A stretch of DNA of 48,358 nucleotides from Nocardia mexicana NBRC 108244 (GTDB taxonomy: Bacteria; Actinomycetota; Actinomycetes; Mycobacteriales; Mycobacteriaceae): contig NZ_BDBV01000054.1 in the NCBI RefSeq assembly GCF_001613165.1, positions 1 to 48,358 of the forward strand, in the 5' to 3' direction. Shown here piece after piece: positions 7,307-15,469 of this stretch. The position numbers and the translations under genes were made by a program. Position 1 is the stretch's first letter. Every line of letters starts with the position of its first letter. The notes beneath the pieces are model-generated. The model was not told where the DNA came from. It saw nothing but the letters and a program-made list of their open reading frames with translations, and did not search any database.

Positions 7307-8628
7307 CCGTGGTCGACATGGTGCCCTACGCCGTCGCTGCGGCCGGTGCGGCTGGCCTGTTCACCCGGATGTGCCTGTGGCGTCGCCTGCCTGCGCACAA
7401 CACGCCGCGACCGATCGCCGAAATCATGGCTGAGGCTCCGGAAGTGCTGCGCACGGCGGTCCTGCATATCGCCGTGACGGGCTACACGTGGCGGATGTTC
7501 GCCGACCTGCGTCTCGGGTCGGTCGACAAGGGTTTCCCGACTGTCGAGTGGTGGGACTACGACCGCCACGGCCTGACGGTGGATCTGCTCATGCTGGGCG
7601 GCCAGTCCCTCTCGGATTGGACGCAGGACAAGACTCTGGATGCGTTGGCCGCGTATCTGGGGGTGCCGCGGGTGACAGCCTCGTCGCCTGCTCCGGGCTG
7701 GGTCCGTCTTCAAGTGCGAGTGCATGACACTCTCGCGGCGTCGACAACGCGGTCGACCGCTGTCCCCAACGAGGTGGACTTGGAGGCGGTCCCGGTCGGG
7801 TTCCGCGAAGACGGCGACCTGTGGCTGCTGCGCATCCTCTACGCCCACATCCTGCTCGCCGGTGCCACCGGATCAGGCAAGGGCTCGGTGCTGTGGTCGA
7901 TCCTCGCGGGTCTGGGTCCTGCCATCCGCGCCAAGCTGGTGGATGTCCGCATGGCCGATCCGAAGGGCGGCGCGGAGTTCGGGCGCGGGGAAGACAAGCT
8001 GTTCACCCGGTTCGCCACCACAGCGCCCACCATTCTCGCGCTGCTGGAAGAGGCAGTCAGGGAGATGGATGAGCGGCTGGTGCGGATGCGCCGTGCCGGT
8101 GTCCGCAAGCTCGTCCCGACCGCCGATGAGCCGCTGATCCTGATCATCATCGATGAGGCGGCGTCGCTGTCGTCGTATGCGGAACGCCCCGAACAGGAGA
8201 AGTTCCGGCAACTGACCGGGCTGTTGCTGTCCAAGGGCCGAGCGGCGGGGGTCTCGGTGGTCGCTGCGTTGCAGGACCCGTCAAAGGAGACCATGCCCAA
8301 CCGGCAGTTGTTCCCGGTCCGGATCGGGCTGCGCTTGGACGAGCCGACCCAAACGACCATGGTGCACGGGCAGGGCTCACGGGCTCGGGGGGCACGCTGC
8401 GACGAGATCTCAGAACACACACCCGGTGTCGGCTACGTGGGTGAGGACGGCACGACAGAGTTCGTGCGGGTGCGCGCGTTCTGGATCAGTGACGACCAGG
8501 CCGACGACATCGTGGATACCTACTCTCCGGCACCGGAGATCGCCGGACCCACCGAGGACTACACGGGCTTCGATCCCGATGACTTGGGCGACGAGTCGGC
8601 CGGTGGCGACCTGGGGGAGGCGGCATGA
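7303..8628 (+). CDS. traB: FtsK/SpoIIIE-type DNA translocase (TraB/TraSA-like)
   Basis: 441 residues. Walker A GATGSGKG is at 187-194 and Walker B LILIIIDEA follows with Asp284, both typical of the FtsK/SpoIIIE motor. In Streptomyces-type conjugation a single translocase (TraB; TraSA in pSAM2) moves double-stranded DNA between cells. The N-terminus has one short hydrophobic segment (~8-22) instead of the multi-helix anchor of full TraB. A separate gene at 9324 carries a membrane segment and a domain resembling the N-terminal part of TraB, so the anchor function may be split. The start is the ATG in an ATGA overlap. Confidence 0.9.
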   Translation: MTVVDMVPYAVAAAGAAGLFTRMCLWRRLPAHNTPRPIAEIMAEAPEVLRTAVLHIAVTGYTWRMFADLRLGSVDKGFPTVEWWDYDRHGLTVDLLMLGGQSLSDWTQDKTLDALAAYLGVPRVTASSPAPGWVRLQVRVHDTLAASTTRSTAVPNEVDLEAVPVGFREDGDLWLLRILYAHILLAGATGSGKGSVLWSILAGLGPAIRAKLVDVRMADPKGGAEFGRGEDKLFTRFATTAPTILALLEEAVREMDERLVRMRRAGVRKLVPTADEPLILIIIDEAASLSSYAERPEQEKFRQLTGLLLSKGRAAGVSVVAALQDPSKETMPNRQLFPVRIGLRLDEPTQTTMVHGQGSRARGARCDEISEHTPGVGYVGEDGTTEFVRVRAFWISDDQADDIVDTYSPAPEIAGPTEDYTGFDPDDLGDESAGGDLGEAA

Positions 8629-8942
8629 ATTCCGGGTTCGTCACGCAAGCGCATGTGGTGGTCCTCTGTGACGGTTGCGGGGACCGCTACAGCGAAACCG
8701 CCTACGACCAGCTGTGTTTCGCCTCGGCGAACGAGGCCATCGCCTACATCGCCCGTCGCGGTGCCGGGGTCGGGTGGGTCTACGACGGGGACAAGGTGCT
8801 CTGCGACGGCTGCGTCGCGTCGGCCCGTTGCGCCGAACACGGGCACCGGTTCCCTGAACCGCGGCGGCGGCTGCTGGCCGGTAAGAACCGCTCGGGCGTC
8901 TGCTCGGTGTGCGGCATCAACGACTCAGAGATCGAGGAGTAG
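8625..8942 (+). CDS. Small zinc-ribbon-like protein
   Basis: 105 residues starting in an ATGA overlap with the translocase gene. Cysteine pairs CDGC occur near residue 15 and again near residue 62, with a further CSVC near the C-terminus, plus His residues between (CAEHGH). It looks like one or two zinc ribbons. Such proteins occur in AICE operons with no assigned role; nucleic-acid or protein binding is possible. Confidence 0.72.
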   Translation: MNSGFVTQAHVVVLCDGCGDRYSETAYDQLCFASANEAIAYIARRGAGVGWVYDGDKVLCDGCVASARCAEHGHRFPEPRRRLLAGKNRSGVCSVCGINDSEIEE

Positions 8943-8944
8943 CC

Positions 8945-9160
8945 ATGTCTCGCAATGATATTCACGACTACCACGATGCAGCTCTGCGGATGGAAGAGGA
9001 CGTGATCGACGCTGTGGTCGATATCCGTTCCCGGCGTCGCTGCCACTACGAACGCTCCGGCCTGGACCCGATCACCACCGCAGTACATCTGTGGGCGGAA
9101 ACCGGAGAGATGCCGGGCTGGGATGCCGGTCTCGATGACGGCGGGGGCTGGGCGGCATGA
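8945..9160 (+). CDS. Small acidic hypothetical protein in AICE operon
   Basis: 71 residues starting at ATG 8945, two bases after the preceding TAG. It is mostly helical and acidic, with a basic patch SRRRCHYERSG in the middle. No known motif. It overlaps the next gene by four bases (ATGA), so it is very likely translated as part of the operon. Function unknown. Confidence 0.65.
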   Translation: MSRNDIHDYHDAALRMEEDVIDAVVDIRSRRRCHYERSGLDPITTAVHLWAETGEMPGWDAGLDDGGGWAA

Positions 9161-9327
9161 CCGGTGCGAGTAGGGGCCAGGCGCAGCGGCCGGTGAATCC
9201 GATTGTCGCGAAGGCCGCTGCCCAGGTACGCGAAGCGAAGGCCCGTCGCCGGAAGCTGCCCGATGTGCCGCAGTGGGACTGCGCCGGACAGCTGACCTTG
9301 TTCGTCGCGGAGGGGGAGAGCAGATGA
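9157..9327 (+). CDS. 56-residue basic protein in AICE operon
   Basis: The frame is supported by coupling on both sides: its ATG (9157) overlaps the previous TGA, and its TGA (9325-9327) overlaps the next ATG (9324). The product is short and basic, with a helical run NPIVAKAAAQVREAKARRRK that could contact nucleic acid, and a tail WDCAGQLTLFVAEGES. No family recognised. Confidence 0.65.
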   Translation: MTGASRGQAQRPVNPIVAKAAAQVREAKARRRKLPDVPQWDCAGQLTLFVAEGESR

Positions 9328-9968
9328 ACCGTGAACGAAACATATTGCATTGCAACCAGCCTCGCGACCCTTGCGATGTGATCGTGAGTGCGCTGCTCGA
9401 GCTGGTGTGGCAGGTCGTTCGCGTGGCGTTGGTCGCGGTGTGGTGGGCGGCGTTGTTCCCGGTGATCACGCTGCCGCTTGTGCTCGCGGTGGCGGTGGGT
9501 GCGGTGTGGGGCTGGGGTGAGGGTGTCGTGGTGGTCGGGGTGTTCATCGCGGGGATCATGCTCTGGCGTCGGCGGAGTCCGGAGATGTTCGAGCGGTGGG
9601 TCACCTCGCGGGCACGCGCCCGGTTCCTGGCCTGGTGGCGCTACCGCCGACTGTGGACCAAACGCCTGCACGCCTGTCACCTGACGGTCCGTGATGACGA
9701 GGCGACGCGGGTGCCGCGCCTGGTGGCGGTGGAGATCGGGGAAACGCTGGATCGGTTGCGGGTGCGGATGCTGCCCGGCCAGTGCCCCGACGACTACAAC
9801 AACCGCGTCGAGCGGATCGCGCACACCTTCGGCGCCCACGCCTGCCGCGCCACCGTCGCCGGTCCCAGCGTCATGGAACTCGTTCTGCGCCAGTCGGATT
9901 CACTCACCGAAACCATCACCCTGCCCGATATCGACGGTCCCGACCGGACCGGGAGGGAGGCTGCTTGA
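9324..9968 (+). CDS. Membrane protein resembling the N-terminal region of TraB
   Basis: 214 residues. Two adjacent hydrophobic segments span ~20-75, followed by a basic juxtamembrane region (RRRSPEMFERWVTSRARARF) and a soluble domain of ~120 residues. The soluble domain holds PRLVAVEIGETLDRLRVRMLP and VERIAHTFGAHACRATV, which recalls the pre-ATPase domain of plasmid TraB/FtsK-like proteins. There is no Walker motif. I infer that it anchors or assists the translocase encoded at 7303. It overlaps the previous gene (ATGA) and the next (TGATG). Confidence 0.65.
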   Translation: MNRERNILHCNQPRDPCDVIVSALLELVWQVVRVALVAVWWAALFPVITLPLVLAVAVGAVWGWGEGVVVVGVFIAGIMLWRRRSPEMFERWVTSRARARFLAWWRYRRLWTKRLHACHLTVRDDEATRVPRLVAVEIGETLDRLRVRMLPGQCPDDYNNRVERIAHTFGAHACRATVAGPSVMELVLRQSDSLTETITLPDIDGPDRTGREAA

Positions 9969-11662
9969 TGACCACCGAACCCACCACCGACAACGTTCCG
10001 GCTCGGCAGACTGCTGCGCAGCGGCGGGCCATGCCGAACCTGTTCGAGATCGCGCAAGCCACCGCCGAGAAGTTCGACGTGTGCCAACGCCCGATCCCGA
10101 TGCGGGTGGAGGACCCACGCACGGGCACCGTCACCTACGAGGGCGCACCGTGCAAGTCCACCATCGAATCGGTGTGCCCGGCCTGCGCCAAAGCCCACCG
10201 CGCCCTGCGGATCGCGCAGTGCCGAGAGGGCTGGCACGCTGCCGCTGAGCCGGTGGACTACAAGACCGATCCCACCGAACGGCAAACAGAACTGCTCGCC
10301 GAACGGGCGGACCTGGCTGCGGACTACCGGACCGCGGTCGCCGACGGCAACGACGATATGGCCGCGACCCTGCGGGAGGCTGTGGCGGGTCTGGATGAGG
10401 AACTGCGGGAAACCGGTCTGCGTGGTCGTCTCCCGGCTCTGGACGCCGTGGGGAAGGATCGGCGTCGGCGGTCGACTCGTCGGCGTCAGGACGTGCCGGA
10501 CCTGCCTCGCAAGAAGGTGGAGAAACGCAGCATCGGCAAGGTGTTCGACGGCAAGCACCAACCGTCGATGTTCGTCACGCTCACCATGCCGTCGTACGGC
10601 CGGATCAACTCCGATGGTGCGACCAGCGACACGGGGGAACCGTGCTCGGACGGCTCGGCGGTCAACCCGGCCGGTTATGACTACGCCGGGCAGGCGCGCG
10701 ATATCGTGCACTTCTCCAAGCTGGTGGACCGGTGGATTCAGAACCTTCGGCGCGCGATCGGCTGGGACGCACAGTATTTCGCGACGGTGGAACCTCAGAA
10801 GCGCGGTGCTCCGCACCTGCACATCCTGATCCGAGGCGCGATCTCCCGCGGCATCCTCAAACAGGTCACCGCGGCGACGTATCACCAGGTGTGGTGGCCT
10901 CGGTTCGATCCGGCCAACCGCGTCTACGGCGGACAGCACCAACCGATCTGGGACCACAAGCGCGCGACCTTCGTCGATCCCGGTGACGGCCGGCCGTTGA
11001 CCTATTGGGATGACGCGCTGGACATCCTGGATTCAGTCGACGACCTCGAGCCTGCGCACACGGTCCGGTTCGGCGTCCAGATGGACCGCAAGCACATCAA
11101 GGGCGTAGTCCCGGAGAAGGCGGGCAAGACCATCGGCTACGTCACCAAGTACCTGGTGAAGTCCATCAGCGAAATCGTGGAACCGCGCTCGGACCGCGCC
11201 GCGGACCACTACGCCCGGTTGCACCGCGAACTCCAGAACGTCCCCTGCTCGCCCCGCTGCCCGGTCTGGCTCGAATACGGCATCGTCCCGCGTGGAGCCA
11301 CCGACAAGACCGTCCCGGGTCGCTGCAAGGGCAAAGCGCATCGCCGCGACACGCTCGGCCTGCCGGGTCGCCGTGTGTTGGTCTCGCGTCGCTGGTCTGG
11401 CAAGACTCTCCCGGACCACAAGGCCGACCGAGCCGAATTCGTTCGGCAACTCCTCGCCGACGTCGGCATCGTCAAGCCCGACACCTCGCACCTGAAGGTG
11501 ACACCGGTCGAACCAGGCGACAAGGACCGGCCCCTTCGTGAGCACCTGATCATGGGCGCGATCTCCAAGCGGTCCCGCTGGCGCGCGGAATACCTCAAAG
11601 CCCGCATGGCGGCCAGTCCGTCAGGGGCGCAAGAAACTTCGGCAATCCATGAGGCGGCATAG
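9968..11662 (+). CDS. repSA: RepSA-like rolling-circle replication initiator
   Basis: 564 residues. The PHLHI motif at 282-286 within EPQKRGAPHLHILIRG is the HUH metal-binding motif of rolling-circle initiators; such enzymes nick DNA through a tyrosine. A cysteine cluster near the N-terminus (CPACAKAH) and a later CSPRCPVW are typical of actinobacterial RepSA proteins. In pSAM2, RepSA replicates the excised element before transfer. The gene directly precedes xis and int, the pSAM2 order. The start is ATG 9968 in a TGATG overlap. Confidence 0.9.
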   Translation: MTTEPTTDNVPARQTAAQRRAMPNLFEIAQATAEKFDVCQRPIPMRVEDPRTGTVTYEGAPCKSTIESVCPACAKAHRALRIAQCREGWHAAAEPVDYKTDPTERQTELLAERADLAADYRTAVADGNDDMAATLREAVAGLDEELRETGLRGRLPALDAVGKDRRRRSTRRRQDVPDLPRKKVEKRSIGKVFDGKHQPSMFVTLTMPSYGRINSDGATSDTGEPCSDGSAVNPAGYDYAGQARDIVHFSKLVDRWIQNLRRAIGWDAQYFATVEPQKRGAPHLHILIRGAISRGILKQVTAATYHQVWWPRFDPANRVYGGQHQPIWDHKRATFVDPGDGRPLTYWDDALDILDSVDDLEPAHTVRFGVQMDRKHIKGVVPEKAGKTIGYVTKYLVKSISEIVEPRSDRAADHYARLHRELQNVPCSPRCPVWLEYGIVPRGATDKTVPGRCKGKAHRRDTLGLPGRRVLVSRRWSGKTLPDHKADRAEFVRQLLADVGIVKPDTSHLKVTPVEPGDKDRPLREHLIMGAISKRSRWRAEYLKARMAASPSGAQETSAIHEAA

Positions 11663-11670
11663 GAGTCGAC

Positions 11671-11880
11671 GTGAGTGACAACGAGATCTATCTACGGGCG
11701 AGACAGTTAGAGGAACGGACCGGGATACCCGAAGCCACCTGGCGATGGTGGGCGCACATCGGCTACGGCCCGGAAAGCTTTCTGATGGGTCCGCGGCGGC
11801 GAGTGTGGAAATGGTCGGTAGTGGCCGAATGGATCGCCGAGCAGGAACGGTGCACGGCCCGCGGCGGGAAGGCGGCGTGA
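11671..11880 (+). CDS. xis: Excisionase (Xis, AlpA/MerR-type helix-turn-helix)
   Basis: 69 residues starting at GTG 11671 behind AGGAG. The body is a single winged-helix/AlpA-like DNA-binding unit: YLRARQLEERTGIPEATWRWW, then a GPRRRVWKWSVVAEWI strand-helix. Such recombination directionality factors bend att DNA and steer the integrase to excision. Its TGA overlaps the integrase ATG by one base. Confidence 0.85.
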   Translation: MSDNEIYLRARQLEERTGIPEATWRWWAHIGYGPESFLMGPRRRVWKWSVVAEWIAEQERCTARGGKAA

Positions 11881-13088
11881 TGGCTGTTCGTCGCAACCCT
11901 CGCTCCGGGGTCGAAGATCGCTGGTACAAGACGGTCACCGTAGTCGATCCGGTCACGGGTGCGAAATCTCGGCAGCGGGTGAAGTCGGATCTGTACGGCA
12001 AGGGCAAGCGCTGGCGTGCTCGCTACGTCGACCCGAACGGCGTGGAACGGGCGCGAGCGTTCGCGACGAAGGTGGAGGCTCAGAAGTTCCTGGACGGCGA
12101 CGTCACGACGAAAGTTGTCACGGGGACTTGGGTCGATCCGGACCGTAGCGGTGTGCTGTTCCGGGTGGTAGCCGAGAAGTGGTACACGACCAAGAAGCTC
12201 CGCAAGCCCAAGACAGTGGGCGGGTACAGGTCGCTGCTGGACACGCTCGTGCTGCCGCGGTGGGGTGAGGTGCCGCTACGGGAGATCGAGTTCGAAGACA
12301 TTCAGGAGTGGATCGTCACTCTGTCGGAGTCGGGCAGCGTCCGGTTCGAGGGACGTGGCTTGTCGGCGTCGCGGGTGCTCCAGTGCTACCAGGTGTTTAC
12401 CCAGGTCCTTCGGTTCGCGATCAAGTCCAAGCGACTCGCGACCAACCCGGCGGCGGATGTCGAGTTGCCCACGATGGTCTCCGGTGAGCGCTGCTACCTC
12501 ACCCACCTCGAGGTGTTGAAGCTGGCGATGGCCGCCGGTCGCTTCCGGCCTCTCGTGTTGACGCTCGCCTACACCGGAATTCGGTTCGGCGAGGCGACAG
12601 CGTTAAGGACATCGGACGTGGACTTCACTAGGCGGCGTATTCGCATCGCGCGTTCGGCAACTTTTGTGCGGGGCCAAGGCACCGTGGAGTCCGATACGAA
12701 GAACCACACCACTCGCGAGGTACCGGTGCCGAGCGTGCTCGTTAAGGAACTCGGCAATCTGCTGGAGGGTCGTGAACCTTCGGCGCTCGTGTTTCCGAGT
12801 CGCAAGGGCGGATATCTGGAGTCGACCGAATTCCGGTGGGTGTTCGACCAGGCCGTGGAGGCGGCGGGATTGAAGGGCGTGGTTCCGCACGGACTCCGGC
12901 ACACCGCGGCGTCCCTCGCGATCAGCGCTGGGGGAAACATCAAGGTCGTGCAGAAGATGTTGGGCCACAAGACGGCGACCCTGACCCTCGACCGTTACGG
13001 GCATCTGTTCCCGGACGACCTGGATGCCGTGGCCGAGGGTATGGACGCTGGCGCGCGGACTGCTGCGGACGAACTGCGGACTGCCTGA
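11880..13088 (+). CDS. int: Tyrosine recombinase / integrase
   Basis: 402 residues. The catalytic domain shows Arg235 (TGIRFGE), His337 and Arg340 (HGLRH), His363 (LGHK) and the nucleophile Tyr373 (DRYGHLF). The N-terminal half has the arm-binding (RWRARYVDPNG) and core-binding SAM-like regions expected of AICE integrases. It should recombine the element with tRNA-Ser(UGA), whose 3' end begins 33 bases downstream. The ATG overlaps the xis stop. Confidence 0.95.
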   Translation: MAVRRNPRSGVEDRWYKTVTVVDPVTGAKSRQRVKSDLYGKGKRWRARYVDPNGVERARAFATKVEAQKFLDGDVTTKVVTGTWVDPDRSGVLFRVVAEKWYTTKKLRKPKTVGGYRSLLDTLVLPRWGEVPLREIEFEDIQEWIVTLSESGSVRFEGRGLSASRVLQCYQVFTQVLRFAIKSKRLATNPAADVELPTMVSGERCYLTHLEVLKLAMAAGRFRPLVLTLAYTGIRFGEATALRTSDVDFTRRRIRIARSATFVRGQGTVESDTKNHTTREVPVPSVLVKELGNLLEGREPSALVFPSRKGGYLESTEFRWVFDQAVEAAGLKGVVPHGLRHTAASLAISAGGNIKVVQKMLGHKTATLTLDRYGHLFPDDLDAVAEGMDAGARTAADELRTA

Positions 13089-13120
13089 GCCCCATGATCG
13101 CCAAGAGCGTTGCTGACCTG

Positions 13121-13205
13121 CGGTGGGTGTGGGATTTGAACCCACGGTGGCGTGAACCACGACGGTTTTCAAGACCGTTCCCTTAGGCCGCTCGGGCAAC
13201 CCACC
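13121..13205 (-). tRNA. tRNA-Ser(UGA)
   Basis: An 85-base class II tRNA. The acceptor GGTGGGT pairs with ACCCACC, the anticodon loop CTTGAAA lies between ACGGT and ACCGT, and there is a long variable arm and a GGGTTCAAATCCC T arm. The 3' end faces the integrase gene, so this gene is the likely AICE attachment site. The tRNA is intact. Confidence 0.95.
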
Positions 13206-13275
13206 TCGCTCCGGGAGGCCGGAGCCATCCCAGACTACTGGTGGGACCCGGTGCGTGCGCAATCGGTGGCGCGGG

Positions 13276-14028
13276 TCAGCGGGGCTCGGCGGGCGCGGTG
13301 CGGAACCGGAGGCCCGCGATGGTGGTGTCGCAGGGGTGAGGTCCCGTCAGGGTTGTCTCGACGATGCGGTCGGCCGGGCCGGGAATGAATTGCACCGCCG
13401 TGCCCGGTAGCGCAATCGTATTGTCGTGGGCGGGAATTCGCACCAGGTCGGCGAGCCAGGAAGCGGCGCGGCCGGGTTCCGGTGTCTCGATGAGGATGGC
13501 GGTGAGGTCGAAATCGCCGGGGTCGAAGGCGCCCGCGGGGACGTCGGCAAGGAACTGTTCGCGGGGCGGGTCATAGGTGATGAAGAACGGCGCCCACGAC
13601 GGGCCGTCGAGGACGAAGACCTCGTGGAAACCGACGGTCCCTCCCATGTCTTCGCGGCTGACGGGGGCCTCCAGGACCTGGTGCCCCTCGGCGCGCAGCC
13701 GTTCGGCCGTTGCGGCTGCGTCCGAGACGTTGACCGCGAAGGTGAGCGCCCCGCCGCCGAGCTGTGCGGCAGTCTCGGCCGACTGCCGCAACGCGGTCCA
13801 CGCGCGTGCGAAGCAGTGCGAGCGGAACTGGTGTTCGTCCACGACCGTGAGGATTTCGACGTACCGCTGGTCGAGTCGCCATCCGCCGTTGTGGAAACCG
13901 CCTGCGGCCTCACCCGCTTCCGCGGGCATACCGGCTGCGCTGTATTCCCGAACCGCGGCCACGACGTCGGGTACCCAGTGCAGCAGATGGTCGAACTCGG
14001 GTTGTTCCGTCGACTTCGGTGTTCCCAA
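13276..14028 (-). CDS. VOC superfamily (glyoxalase-like domain) protein
   Basis: 250 residues. The N-terminal FDHLLHWVPDVVAAVREYSAAG opens a glyoxalase-like VOC fold (Glyoxalase_3 type). Paired beta-alpha-beta modules follow, with a later ILIETPEPGRAASWLADL unit. VOC proteins use metal-assisted chemistry; the substrate here is unknown. The frame starts at TTG 14028, which is needed to keep the domain's first strand; its RBS is weak. A 19-base iron box at 14071-14089 lies 43 bases upstream, suggesting control by IdeR/DtxR. Confidence 0.75.
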   Translation of the reverse strand: MGTPKSTEQPEFDHLLHWVPDVVAAVREYSAAGMPAEAGEAAGGFHNGGWRLDQRYVEILTVVDEHQFRSHCFARAWTALRQSAETAAQLGGGALTFAVNVSDAAATAERLRAEGHQVLEAPVSREDMGGTVGFHEVFVLDGPSWAPFFITYDPPREQFLADVPAGAFDPGDFDLTAILIETPEPGRAASWLADLVRIPAHDNTIALPGTAVQFIPGPADRIVETTLTGPHPCDTTIAGLRFRTAPAEPR

Positions 14029-14070
14029 CGTGGCCGCCTGTTCTCATATGCGTAGTCGGATATACATGAC

Positions 14071-14089
14071 TTAGGCTAGCCTAACTCAA
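14071..14089. promoter_or_regulatory. Candidate IdeR/DtxR iron box
   Basis: TTAGGCTAGCCTAACTCAA matches 15 of 19 positions of the usual IdeR/DtxR consensus (TTAGGTTAGGCTAACCTAA), with a perfect TTAGGCTAGCCTAA palindrome at its core. It lies between the leftward VOC gene (start 14028) and the rightward esterase (start 14199), so it may control either or both. Confidence 0.55.
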
Positions 14090-14198
14090 AGTGGGACCGG
14101 GCAGGATACGCCGAACCCCTGTGGCCCGGGTCACTTTTCGCACGACTTGTGCATGACGAACTTCGACGTCTTCTCCCGCCTCTGGCAGGATATCGGCC

Positions 14199-15266
14199 AT
14201 GGTTCGTCGCCGGGCTGGGCGTCGGCTGTCCGGCGCCGCCATTGTCTGTGCCGCACTGATCCTCGGTGCGGCCGGTTTCTCGGCGCCGGGTGCGGCCGAA
14301 CCTCCCCCCAAACATCAGCCGCCGGCCGAATCCGGTTCTGCCGACGGGCCGCAGCCTCGGGCCGAACCTTCCCCGCCGAAGGTGCCCGAGATCGATCGCA
14401 TCGAGCCGATCAACGACCGCCTGCTCCGAGTGTTCGTGAAGTCGCCGGCCATGGGCCGCACCGTGCAGGTGCAGATACTGCTCCCGGCCGACCGGAGCAA
14501 GCCGCGCCCCACCCTGTACATGCTCGACGGTCGCAGTGCCAGCAACGACTACAACAACTGGATCGAGCGCGGCGACGCCCTGCCGTTCTTCGCCGACAAG
14601 AACGTCAACGTGGTCTTCACCATCGGCGGCCCGGCCGGGTACTACACCGACTGGCAGCGCACCGATCCCGTGCTCGGCACCAACAAGTGGGAAACCTTCC
14701 TCGCCAAGGAGCTGCCGCCGCTGGTCGACGCCAAGTTCCAGGGCAACGGGCGCAACGCCGTCGAGGGCGTGTCGATGGGCGCGGAGGCGGCGATGATGCT
14801 GGTGATGCGCAATACGAAGCTCTATCGCGCGGTGGCCGCCCACAGTGGTTGCTACGCCATGGGTTCGGACCTCGGCCAGGCGCAGGCGCGCGCGGTGGTG
14901 CGCACCTACGGCGGCGACCCGGACAACATGTTCGGCAACCAGGACGACCCCGACTGGCTCGCCCACGACGTCATGGTGAACGCCGAAGGCCTGCGCGGCG
15001 AGGCGATCTACCTGTCGTCGGGCAGCGGAATGCCGGGCCCGCACGACATCCCCGGCAGCCCGGACTCGGCCACCTCGGTGACGTTCGGCGGCCCGCTGGA
15101 GGGTGCCGCCAACGCCTGCACGATGGCGCTGGCCGACAAGCTGTCCCGGATGCAGATCCCGGCGGAGGTGAACCTGCATCCGGTCGGCACACATTCGTGG
15201 CCGTACTGGAAGGACGAGCTGCCGCGGGCCTGGCCGACGATCGCGAAGGCCCTGGGGACCCGCTGA
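14199..15266 (+). CDS. Secreted antigen-85-like esterase / mycolyltransferase family
   Basis: 355 residues. A basic N-terminus and hydrophobic core (~10-33, ending in an Ala-rich cleavage region) give a signal peptide, followed by a Pro-rich linker. The alpha/beta-hydrolase domain carries the nucleophile elbow GVSMG with Ser192 and a probable catalytic His in GTHSWPYW near residue 332. The layout (LDGRSASNDYNNW, GGPAGYYTDW) matches the Ag85/FbpA group, which transfers mycolic acids to trehalose or arabinogalactan in the envelope. Full mycolyltransferase activity is inferred; a plain esterase is possible. Confidence 0.87.
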   Translation: MVRRRAGRRLSGAAIVCAALILGAAGFSAPGAAEPPPKHQPPAESGSADGPQPRAEPSPPKVPEIDRIEPINDRLLRVFVKSPAMGRTVQVQILLPADRSKPRPTLYMLDGRSASNDYNNWIERGDALPFFADKNVNVVFTIGGPAGYYTDWQRTDPVLGTNKWETFLAKELPPLVDAKFQGNGRNAVEGVSMGAEAAMMLVMRNTKLYRAVAAHSGCYAMGSDLGQAQARAVVRTYGGDPDNMFGNQDDPDWLAHDVMVNAEGLRGEAIYLSSGSGMPGPHDIPGSPDSATSVTFGGPLEGAANACTMALADKLSRMQIPAEVNLHPVGTHSWPYWKDELPRAWPTIAKALGTR

Positions 15267-15469
15267 TCCGGCCTGATCGTTCACTCGTCGGCGATCGGTG
15301 TGCAATATTGCCGGTTCGACTCGAAAAGTGGGCGAATAGGCCGGAATCCGCCTCGTGTCGGTCGCGGATGCTGGTCGCTCTCGTCGCGGTGCGCAGCAGC
15401 CCGCGCAGTGGAACGGCCTGTCGTCGAGCGCTTCTCGCTCGCCCGTCCCTCTGAGCCTGCACGGGCAGT

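Larger units (their letters stand above)
3430..13205. mobile_element. AICE (pSAM2-type integrative conjugative element) next to tRNA-Ser
   Basis: The gene set and order match actinomycete integrative and conjugative elements. A leftward GNAT/GntR control module is followed by a Pra-like activator, membrane and small spread-type proteins, an FtsK/TraB DNA translocase, a RepSA-like rolling-circle initiator, Xis and a tyrosine integrase. The integrase is 33 bases from the 3' end of tRNA-Ser(UGA), the usual attachment arrangement. The right boundary should therefore lie within the tRNA. The left boundary given here is only the outermost recognisable module gene: I could not find a second copy of the tRNA 3' end, so attL may lie further left, even outside the window, in which case the Fic region would be cargo. 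Confidence 0.8.
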
